From the NCBI GenBank assembly GCA_033239005.1, contig BSQZ01000002.1, forward strand, positions 4,465,001-4,529,000: 64,000 nucleotides of DNA, written 5' to 3'. This document shows, one piece after another, positions 15,570 through 32,489 of the stretch (position 1 is its first letter; each line of letters starts with the position of its first letter). The translations under genes and the position numbers were made by a program. Under the pieces are notes generated by a model. The model saw nothing but the letters and a program-made list of their open reading frames with translations, had not been told where the DNA came from and did no database searches. The DNA comes from Lamellibrachia satsuma (lineage: Eukaryota > Annelida > Polychaeta > Sabellida > Siboglinidae).

Positions 15570-15970
15570 TTTGCATCTGGACCGTAGCTGAGCAACGTCT
15601 CTATGAAGGCGCGATACGCATACGTGTTGGTCGAAGGGGTCACAAGCGTATTGTTCAGGGAGACGTCGGCTTGACTGATCAGTGCATGCAGCCAGTTATT
15701 CACTGGTGCCACGGGATCGGCCAAGTCGATATCGTCCCCGTTGGCTCGTGTCACCTTCGCCTGCACGTGCAGTATCGTGTTGGCGAGATCCAGGTAATCG
15801 TCTCCCGATCCGGGTATGAGGAATTCTATGGGTCCACCTGAGTCCAGAGAGGACAAGGGCTGATGTTCTACTACGTGGCTGTCGATGATGCTGGTCTGAG
15901 TGGGGGGTACTGTAAAGAGATCCAGCTCGCTCTTGACCCCTTCACACGACTGTTTATGTACGAATGCCAT
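15470..15970 (-). pseudogene. Truncated Polinton/adintovirus-type major capsid-like protein (N-terminal part)
   Basis: ATG start at 15970. About the first 134 codons look like the N-terminus of a large family in marine invertebrates, often labelled only by a nematode gene name. I take it to be the double-jelly-roll (hexon-like) major capsid protein of Polinton-type elements. Landmarks are ELDLFTVPPTQTSI near residue 17, GPIEFLIPGSGDDYLDLANT near 46-65, and NTYAYRAFIETLLSYG near 114-129. After codon 134 the frame runs on into the protease gene out of phase and stops at 15470; that tail of about 32 residues is not homologous. A full-length protein would be several hundred residues, so most of the gene was deleted. 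Its start overlaps the end of the upstream basic protein by 17 nt. The capsid role is inference from sequence style and neighbours. Confidence 0.72.
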
Positions 15971-16375
15971 CGTCGTCGTCGAATATGTCGGCCTCGCGTT
16001 TTGTAGACGTCTGTCTCTTGCGTCGTCTCTTTGCTAAAGTGACTCCTTTCTTTGACGGCGCGCGTTTTATACGTTTACGAGGACGCACGCCAGGAACCAC
16101 CATACGCATCAGATTCCTACCGGCATCTGTGACGCGTCGTTTGGTTGCCTTTTTTATGCTCTGTCCAGATATGACGTCGTCGGCTATGCGCACGCCGGTC
16201 TTCAACGCCCCCTTTCCCAACGCCACGGCACCTCTCTTGATGAGCGGCATGGCGCTGCGCAGCAGACCGGTGAACAGACTACCTAGTCCATGTCCCGCTG
16301 GTATTGAGCACCGGCGAAGTAGGGCAGTGCACCACCTGCCTGACGCGCGTAATACTCGTTGTAATTCATCTTCAT
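15954..16375 (-). pseudogene. Frameshifted small basic virion-type protein (pVI/pX-like)
   Basis: The first frame starts at ATG 16375 (or 16369), gives the tyrosine-rich block MNYNEYYARQAGGALPYFAG, and hits a stop at about 16286. The continuation lies in another frame and reads on to 15954. It includes RGAVALGKGALKTGVRIADD followed by a strongly basic tail with several Arg/Lys clusters and an acidic DIFDDDD end. The break falls in a GGG run at 16294-16296, where one base appears to be missing. Size, amphipathic N-terminus and basic tail match small core/minor capsid proteins placed beside the capsid gene in Polinton/adintovirus elements. The internal ATG at 16250 could still give a 98-residue basic protein. 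Function is inferred from family layout. Confidence 0.65.
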
Positions 16376-16589
16376 AACAGTCCGATCCTGCGCCGTCGAA
16401 AATGAAGTGTCACGGTCACTCTACCGTACTCGAATGGCACTCACCATTAACATCACGGGTTTGGGGTAACATTCTTTAAAAAATATTATCGTCATCGACA
16501 AAAGATGTTCTATTTCTAGGACATATACGTGAGATCTGATCCAGTGGATATGAATTCCACGCGATATTTTGAAAGCTGGTTGCTTAGTG
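16376..16589. other. Upstream flank of the virus-like cluster
   Basis: No TATA box or other promoter motif that I can defend. On the minus strand it links the dispersed repeat at 16590-16850 to the first gene of the cluster. The outer boundary of the virus-derived segment is not visible. Confidence 0.3.
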
Positions 16590-16850
16590 TATTTCTGTAC
16601 GTTATGATGCAGGTGATTGATAGTAAAATAAATTACCAATATGTTTAAGGTTGCGCCTAATTACTATATCAAGATTGGAACACATTCTATCGAAAGAGAC
16701 AAAATTTTACCAAGTGCCGACTCTCACAGTGATGTGGTATCTAAATGCTAAAGTTAGTAAACAAACAGCGAGCGGGATATTAATGAGGACGAACATTTAC
16801 TGAATGACAGGAAATCAATGGGCTACTAATAACAAACACACCGAGTATAT
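16590..16850 (-). repeat. Dispersed repeat, copy 2 of the pair with 430-690
   Basis: Inverted, diverged match to 430-690 (same blocks). It sits just outside the virus-like cluster and is bordered on the other side by (GTGC)n repeats. Confidence 0.75.
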
Positions 16851-17016
16851 GTGTGCGTGCGTGCGTGCGTGCGTGCTTGCGTGTGTGCGTCCGTGCGTGC
16901 GTGTGTAGTCGGAGTGGTGTGCATTGTTTTGTTTTATATTCTTTTTTGGTGAAATCCTCCAGTTTCTTATTCCCTTTCATCGTCACGGAAATGTTCTTAG
17001 CTGCACAACATGATTG

Positions 17017-17068
<52 letters not shown>

Positions 17069-17080
17069 TGTGTGTGTGTC
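16849..17080. repeat. Two (GTGC)n/(TG)n tetranucleotide tracts
   Basis: GTGCGTGC tracts at about 16851-16906 and 17014-17078, separated by about 110 bp of ordinary sequence. Confidence 0.9.
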
Positions 17081-17957
<877 letters not shown>

Positions 17958-20158
17958 AAATAAATGATAACTGACGAAACCTTTCTCCTGTATACATGTG
18001 GTATTGAAAAATTTTTTCTAAATAATATATTAGATATCAATAGTACTACTACTAATAATAATGAAAATAATCACCTGCCATTGATACGCCAATCTTCATA
18101 TTATGACTTTGACAAATTTTATTCAGTATCTAAAAACAATAATGAACATTTCAGTATTCTAAGTTCTAACATACAATCAATTAATGCAAAGTTTAGTGAA
18201 CTCGAGGCATTTGTAAATGACTTATCTTCCTTGCATTTCAAATTTAGTATAATATGTCTCCAATAGAGCTGGTTATCTGATACAGATGACTTATCATTAA
18301 TACAATTAAGTGGATATGACTGTATATCCCAAGGAAAAAGCTGCAGCAATAAAGGTGGATTAATAATATATATATATATATATAGATCAACAATTTTATT
18401 ATTAATTAAATATGAAATTAAACACGTATACACAGGCTTACCACAGACGATCACTATTGGAAATATATACCAACCTCCAAGGCCATTAAATAAAAATTAT
18501 AATGAATTTCTAAATTAATTTACAACAGTCATATCATCTATGCAAAATCGTCAAAAAAATAATCTTGTTCTAGCAGGGACTATAATATAAATACGCTAAA
18601 AATAAATGAGCAAGAACATTGTAGCAGGTTCTTTGACATGTTAACTTCATTTAGTCTCTTCCCCCAAATCACTCCTCCCACCAGGTTTACAACCTGTAAT
18701 GGCACACTAGTTGATAATTTCTTTTGTAATTTAACAAAATATATATTAGAGAGTATAGCAGGAATATTAATAAAAAATTATCTGATCATCAACTGTATTT
18801 CATAATTATGGATACTACTAAAAAAACAACATCCTACAAAAATCATAGAAATTAATATTCAAAACAAAAAGGCAATGTTAAAAGTCAAAGAGGATTTAAT
18901 CTCTACTAAAATATATGAGAAACTAGACATAAGTCCAACGGCTGACACAAAGCGTAACTACAACATTATCCTAAATGAAATCAATCAAGCTAAAATTAAA
19001 TATATGATGACTACATTAGTGAAATTTAATAAATAAAAACATAAAAAGTCTACATGGATAACTCAAGGTCTGCTAGCCTCAATATGACACAGAGATAAAC
19101 TTTACAAACAAATAAAATTAACAAATCCTGATTCTCCAGAACATGAAATGTTACTGACTAATCTAAGAACATACAATGTAATATTGAAAAGGAGCTTTCG
19201 TATAGCAAAGCAATTATATTTTGAAACACGTTTTAATCAATTCAAATTTGACATAGAAATACTTGGAAAACTATAAATGAAATCCTGTCTAAAAGTAAAA
19301 CTAATAAATCATTTGCTACATATTTTAAAGAATCAAATTCTATTATGACAGATAAATTGGAAATTGCAAATAAATATAATGCATTTTTTACTAATATAGG
19401 GAATCATCTGGCAAACAATATTAAATACAAAGGCTTCCATAATCATTCGTATTATTTAAATAAAAAAGTAAATTCTGTTTTTACATTTAACAAAATTGAA
19501 GAATATACTGGAAAGAGAATAATAAATAATCTACCCAATAAAAATAGTTATGGATTTGATGGTTTTTCCACCAAACTACTAAAATTAATTGAACCTGCAA
19601 TAACTAAATCTTTAACATTATTAACAAATCAAGTATTAACCACAGGAGTATTCCCTGATAAATAAAAAATTGCTAAGGTTATTCCAGTTTATAAAAAAAG
19701 GCGAACCAACAATATTTAATAATTATAGACCCATATCTCTTCTACCAGCTATCTCAAAAGTATTGGAAAAAATAAATGTTGATCAATTGTCAACTTATTT
19801 AAAAAACTCCAAACTTTTCTTTGACCATCAATATGGTTTTCGACCCAAGCATTCAACGGAATATGCTGCACTGGAATTGATAGATAGGATTATAACCCAA
19901 ATGGATCAGGATGAAATACCCATAAACATATATTTGGACCCTTCTAAAGCATTCGATACCATTGACCATTTAATTTTAACTGAAAAATTAAAATATGATG
20001 GCATAAATAGTACAAATCTGAACTTATTTAGTAGCTACCTAAATAACCGTAAACAATATACTGAAATTGATCATATAAAATCAAGCATGTTACCAATAAC
20101 AACTGGCTCAATTCTAGGACCTCTGTTATTTATTATATATATATATATATATATATAC
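17958..20158 (+). pseudogene. AT-rich LINE (endonuclease + reverse transcriptase), decayed
   Basis: Plus-strand pieces of one non-LTR retrotransposon ORF2. The endonuclease start contains SILSSNIQSINAKFSELEAF and, beyond a stop where the ESW motif is expected, GYDCISQGKSCSNKGG. A piece around 18450 reads GNIYQPPRP. The RT contains YRPISLLPAISKVLEK, YGFRPKHSTEYAALELI, motif A YLDPSKAFDTIDH and a GSILGPLLF-like motif B. The copy ends at a (TA)n tract (20132-20158) before the YADD/FADD motif. Several in-frame stops and frame changes make it inactive. A second copy of the family lies at 54330-56760. Composition is much more AT-rich than the virus-like cluster. Jockey/CR1 group by motif style; exact clade not determined. 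Confidence 0.85.
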
Positions 20159-20556
20159 AACCACCTGTTACCCTTATACTAAAAGGCGCCTAAACTGCAA
20201 ACACACATAATCAAGCGAGAATAGTAATACACGAACACGCACATGCACACGAACAAGCACATGCACATGCACATGCACACTCTTTTTTTTCTCTCTTAGA
20301 AAAATTATATATGTTTAACCAACTGATTTAGTTTAATTTCATTTTGCAAGGTGGCTCCTCGATAGTGACTATCAAAGTCTTAGAAGATTCTCCTGACCCT
20401 ATTTGTTTGTTTACCTTAATATATACCATATTTACTTACAACCATATACACCTGTATTATTTTTTTAAATTATAATTTAACATGGATATATATGTATTAT
20501 GTGAAGGTATGATGAGTCAAATTAAAAAAACATTTCTTCTTCGTCTTCTTCTTCTT
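20159..20556. other. Intergenic
   Basis: Short ACATGC/CACGAA repeats at 20235-20280; otherwise nothing recognised. Confidence 0.4.
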
Positions 20557-20919
<363 letters not shown>

Positions 20920-21539
20920 ACTATATCACGAGCTTAAACATGTCGATTATATTTGAAGGCGCCATCCTATTAATGATAACCATAAAAAAGAAACAAACAG
21001 ACCATGATTGCCAACGTCTTAAATGAGCAAGGCACACGGGATAGAAGAAGACGACTAATTTTACTTCACATCTCATAAATGAATATATATGCTCTATTGG
21101 TCCATTTGTAATACTTACTGTTGAGATTATTTTTACAATGTTTCACATTTGTGATAAATGTCCTCGTGAATTGTCATCACAATCATGTTTTGTTACAATG
21201 GTTTCGGAATACGTCGACCATTATAACCACACGAAGAACGACTCGCATGTCATGCTATATTACATTGGCTTCTATTACACCTTCGTAGAACGTTTCACAT
21301 GTCTTGGATCACATATCGTTGGTCAGGTGTGCTCATCTGTTGAAGACTACGCCAACAACGGACCCATTGACAATTTGTCTAAGCAATTTTACCAAATTCT
21401 ACGAAGTGAATCAACAATCCTCACGCTTCATTAATCCAATCATTGGGAAACAAAGTGTGCGGGACACGTCGACATAGTTGTTTTATATTGTTCGCTAACA
21501 TCTATCCAGGTTCAATTATGAAAATATCCCTGTACAACG
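20920..21539. other. Downstream flank of the GPCR gene
   Basis: A plus-strand open frame at 21138-21434 has no recognised homology. No clear AATAAA was found on the minus strand close to the GPCR stop. Confidence 0.4.
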
Positions 21540-27653
<6,114 letters not shown>

Positions 27654-28124
27654 TGCTAGACGTATCCGAGTGCGGAATACGAAAGCAATAATTGTGTGCG
27701 TGCACAAAAATTTGGCGAGAGAGCGGTAGCTGCCATTCTGTTAGCAAGAGAGCGTCAGTTGCTGTTGTTGTACACAATTGAAAATCCCGAACATGATGCA
27801 TATCTTGTGTGCATTAAACCTCACATTTGTGTCATGACTTGAGACGTCCACATATCCAGTAATAATATACCAGTCTCAAGACAAACGAACCTATTTCATA
27901 CGTCATTTCGGCATCACGCAGACGGTACACATCGCATCGGTGCAGTCACGAACACTACACGAACGCTCCCCCATCTACAGAGACGACAAACACGAACGTC
28001 AATGCAGCGTAACGATGGTCTTCACGTATCGTCAACACACGGTCCTGTTTAGAAGAGGAAACTCTCGGTAAACGTCGGAAATGCCACAACGTTGTAGTCG
28101 CGATGCCAGCAACGATATAACGAG
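27654..28124. other. Upstream flank of the GPCR gene
   Basis: Presumed promoter/5' UTR side of the minus-strand GPCR. No TATA box or other element that I can assign. Confidence 0.35.
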
Positions 28125-29455
28125 AACTTAGCAACAGACGCCAGTCGGTCGCACAGCACCTTCACTATTGGTCGGTCGTCTCTAAATTGATTGGTCACGC
28201 ATGCTATTATTTCGTGGCCCTGGCTGGCGTGTTTCATAAGCAGAAGATGCGCGGACTAAATGGTGTACGTAAGCAGCTGTGGCCTTTGGTGGATACACAT
28301 GGACAACTGTGACATTGCAGCTATGCCTACGTCCACAATACTGGGCAACAATAGCCCCAATAGTGGTCATTCGAACGTGACTTCTTGTACATAATAATAA
28401 TAATACATTTTATTTCATATAGCGCCAGATCCAATGTTATATTGTTCGTGGCGCTTTACAACATGTACGATATTTTCATTCGCATACTCTTACCGCATAT
28501 GAAGAACACGCTGAACGAGTTCAAAATATAATGATGTGTCCAAAATGTAGAAAATACTAAGCAGTTTATACGTTTCAACGAACTTCATATGCAACAGCAG
28601 AGACATTTAAATTGCACATTTGCCCAAACCGTACATTTGCTGTAACACTTGATGTGCGCGTTGTGTAAAACACAGTATACAGTTTATACGTTTCAACGAA
28701 CTCAATATGCGACAGTAGAGACGCGGAGATATACACGCTATGACACTTTCAAATTACACATTTGTTGTTAAATTGGTGTAGCTTTTGACTGTCAGTCAAA
28801 CTGCGAAAAAATATAACATTGTTAGAGATACGTCATCCATGACTATGTCGTTGTATATCTACAGCGATATTAAAAAAAAGATTATTGCCCTATTTTGGGG
28901 GTTTTTGTATGGTCAGGAGCATCACAGCGTACGCTTAAGTAATATTCTGCATATCTACTGTTATGAGTCTGGTAAACGACAATTTAGGGCCTCGTCTATG
29001 CTACTGCATAATTTAGGGCCTCGTCTATGCTACTGCATAATTTAGGGCCTCGTCTATGCTACTGCATAATTTAGGGCCTCGTCTATGCTACTGCATAATT
29101 TAGGGCCTCGTCTATGCTACTGCATAATCTAGGGCCTCGTCTATGCTACTGCATAATCGCTCTTGGGAATATTAAACCTTGCACAAATTAGTCGCCCATT
29201 GAGTTCCAAATCGTTGCGTAAACTACACCAGTGGTTCCTTTACTGCGATTCCCCGAGGAACTCAGATACCTTATCTGCTACTTAGGCGAAACATGCACGT
29301 TGCGTGTTTACAGCAGACACGCCAGGACACAGGGGCCGAGGTACGCCAGACATTTAGAGGAGAGTATCTATGAGACTCAACTATGTTGGGTACGGATACC
29401 TTCTCATACGTACCAGTGCTACACTCACACCAGGCCCCTCCAAAAAAGACCCCTA
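28125..29455 (+). repeat. ~1.3-kb dispersed repeat, copy 2 (inverted to 11.4-12.7 kb)
   Basis: Co-linear with the reverse complement of 11370-12735. Carries an internal duplication of a TATACGTTTCAACGAAC segment (about 28564 and 28684) and a sixfold expansion of a 29-bp unit. A short AATAATAATAA...TATAGCGCC...GGCGCTTTACA block (28387-28460), a motif common in invertebrate repeats, interrupts the alignment. Class unknown. Confidence 0.85.
28981..29156. repeat. 29-bp tandem repeat, 6 copies
   Basis: Unit AATTTAGGGCCTCGTCTATG plus CTACTGCAT, almost identical in all copies. The homologous place in the inverted partner (about 11921-11953) has one copy. Confidence 0.95.
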
Positions 29456-29537
29456 CCACAAAAGCAATTCATGTGCTACACTCATGCCAGCTCCTCCCAA
29501 ACACACACAAAGGGAGCCCCACAAAATCAATCATAAT

Positions 29538-29646
29538 CATGGGCGTCCGCAGGGGGCAAGGGGGGCAGTTGCCACCCCCACCCGGATCGGATCTGGATTT
29601 TTTCGGACGTATATTCGCGAGATCAAAGTATGTTAACTTTACATCT

Positions 29647-29688
<42 letters not shown>

Positions 29689-29697
29689 AATATATTA

Positions 29698-29788
<91 letters not shown>

Positions 29789-29808
29789 CTCGTAAAATAT
29801 GTTAACTT

Positions 29809-29850
<42 letters not shown>

Positions 29851-29857
29851 GCCCCTG
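29538..29857. mobile_element. Short hAT-like non-autonomous element filled with (TA)n
   Basis: Left end CATGGGCGTCCGCAGGGGGC; right end (reverse complement) CAGGGGCGTATAT. Flanking 8-mers ATCATAAT and ATCAATAT are similar but not identical. The interior contains three (TA)n tracts and a twice-repeated TATGTTAACTTTACATCTTA. hAT-type by end sequence and 8-bp spacing; weak. Confidence 0.5.
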
Positions 29858-30280
29858 ATCAATATGCCTCTGATTAGTTCGTTAGATGCCACTCTTTAAT
29901 CGCTCAGGATAATTTGTACGGTCTCTATTTTACGGTGACTTGTTTGGGTATTATTATCTTGTTAGTATGTCATTGTGCACTATAATTCTTGTCATTGTAC
30001 GCTGCATTACCATGTTTGTCAAAGTATGGGTGTTTGTTTAGGCATGGGGTTTCCTCCATAGTCAATACCACTCGTCTTGATCTTCTTCTTCCACGCACTC
30101 GGTAAGTGCGCCCCCCCCCCACACACACACAAACATTTGTGCCAGGTTCCCTCATTGTCAATCCCTCATTAGTTAAACAGACGCATGCACAACAGTAATT
30201 CATTAAAGTGAAACAAAAGCCATGATTTTGGAGCAATGCACCTACACGAGATAATAAAAACTAACAACGTTCAACTTAGA
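29858..30280. other. Intergenic
   Basis: Poly-C/(CA)n patch at 30111-30130; nothing else recognised. Confidence 0.4.
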
Positions 30281-30766
30281 TCAAGACTATCACGCCAGTG
30301 GTTTACTCAGATTGTGCTCTAACAGTGGGGGATTCAGGTTTTTTCTCTCGTTGACTGAGGGCTGACATGTTAACCAGCGCCACCGATAAGCGTATGACTA
30401 GTTCTATGAAATCGGGTTAACCGAATCTACAAGTGACGTATTTAAGGGAGGCCACCTACCGGCACACACAGAACCAAAGCAAAGTCTCAAACAAACGTGT
30501 TATTTTGAGAGAGAGAGGACTTGTTTAGTAAACAAAGGCCAAAATATGTTACATCAGTTGAGTTTGGACGCAAATAGCATGGTCATATCCTATTGGCAAG
30601 TACAAAAATAGGTGTATACAAATCTATTTTCATTTGGCGGGGAATATTGCCAGAATATCACACTCGTGACGTAGGTTTAGCTAAGAGTATGGTGCAGCCC
30701 ATGAAATTAATATGCGATGTGTTCAACACGTTTTTTTGCTGATAAACCACTGTCATGATATTCTCA
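30281..30766 (-). mobile_element. ~0.5-kb TIR element, inverted relative of 23613-24019
   Basis: Left end GACTATCACGCCAGTGGTTT; right end (reverse complement) GAATATCATGACAGTGGTTT. The interior matches the intronic element in reverse. No coding capacity. Confidence 0.68.
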
Positions 30767-30854
30767 TTTGTAATTACGAATGGTTATTATCTTATGTTTA
30801 ACTCTTACTCAAACCAAAAACTATGACTTTTGTTTTCCTTTAACCGATTCCTTT

Positions 30855-31705
30855 CAGTTACCGGGGACTGGTTCGCCAACTGACAACGAATAAAAGGTTG
30901 ACTCCATCTTGTCAGGAAACGTTTGTTAAGTGGCTCCTCGTTGTGTCACTAAACACCAATGCAAAGGCTATGATGTGAATCTAAAACAGACAAATTGTAT
31001 ATTAAATATTTGGCAATAACGCTACGTGGTTACGCTTTTCAAAATATTGAACAAACGTGCACGTTCTTCTTAAAAAATATTGAACAAGCGTGCACGTTCT
31101 TCTTAAAAAATATTGAACAAACGTGCACGTTCTTCGTAAAAAATATTGAACAAACGTGCACGTTCTTCTTAAAAAATATTGAACAAACGTGCACGTTCTT
31201 CTTTAAAAAAACATGTCATGAAGCGATACAAGTTGCACCACGATTGTAGCCGTTTCATTCCCCGAATCCCTAAAGGAATGTAAACAATATATCAACTACT
31301 TAGTCGAAACATCCAGGTTACGTTTGTGAAGAAGACGGGCCTGAGCGGAGTACGTCAGCATGTTGTAGACGATTAAAACATCTCTGTGTTTTAAGTTCCT
31401 TCCGCAGACCGCATAGTTCGACAGGAAAGCCGTTAGACAGACATGTAAAACGGCACTAATTCATTAACTGAATCCATACCGTTACAGAGGGCTGCTTTGC
31501 CAACGGACAAGGGATAGAAAGACTGCTTCTGTCACGAGAGGAAACGTTTGTTAAGTGGCTCCGCGTTCTATTTTTAGACACTGTAGCAGTTGTCATGACG
31601 TAGGTCTAAGGCTAAAACAGCCAAGGTCTTTATTGAATAGTTTGCAATAACACTACATGGTATTGCTTTTCGAAACAGAGAAATCAAACAAACGTACCTT
31701 TTCGT
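30855..31705. repeat. Direct duplication of ~225 bp (30855-31080 and 31480-31705)
   Basis: Both halves share GGAAACGTTTGTTAAGTGGC, a preceding TTnGCCAACnGACAA block and a following GGCAATAAC/TGCAATAAC...TACG/CATGGT...GCTTTTC block. Diverged. The first half ends in the 33-bp tandem repeat. Confidence 0.75.
31039..31210. repeat. 33-bp tandem repeat, 5 copies
   Basis: Unit AAAATATTGAACAAACGTGC plus ACGTTCTTCTTAA. Because 33 is a multiple of 3, one frame repeats NIEQTCTFFLK, but the frame is short and unlike any known protein. Confidence 0.93.
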
Positions 31706-32489
31706 CTTCGATTAATTTATATTGGAAAATTATATACATGATGATTATTAATGCATTCAACGTACCAGTAGCACTGTCAACTATACACAATATATATTCA
31801 ATTGGATTGAGAACTAGATTCACATGAAATCAGTCAAACGGCAGCAACACCTAATCTGGAGATGAGTGCAACTATTTCGTTATAACGTAGAGAGATTTGT
31901 TAGCGTGGACGCTTCCTGAATACTGCGAAATTGAAATAATCTATACTCACAAACCGGCACGAAAGCGTAATACAGATACCCGTTTACAAACGAACGTGAC
32001 ACCAATAGACGCATGTATAAATAAGACATAGAACGACCTTCCACAAAATGTCTGCTTATTGATTTCTGACAAAACAGGATACAGTACGACTTCGTTAACT
32101 CGACGTTGGAGGCACTGCGTAAACACTTCGAAATATCCCTGTGTTCCAGTTAAGTCCTATATTTACACAAGGCGGTTCATCCCGGCGGGACCACGCTTAC
32201 GGTGCGAGGAATGACAGATATTCGATGGTTCGCGTTATAGGAGTTAACGAGGGTGTACATTATTCGAAAATGTTATCGGGTACACTGTACTGAGATAGCC
32301 TCTCTAGCAATACGACATTGATATATACAAATGTAAACAAGATAATAAAAGACACGTCACAAAGACAGGCACGTACGCATTTACCCACTCACTCACTCAC
32401 TCTCTCAACCACCCACCCACCCACCTCCCCACCCACACACCCACCCACCCAATTTACAGGTCAACGCTTACCGTAAAAGCGGCCCAACG
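31706..32489. other. Intergenic
   Basis: CACT/CACC-rich stretch at 32385-32450; no gene recognised. Confidence 0.4.
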
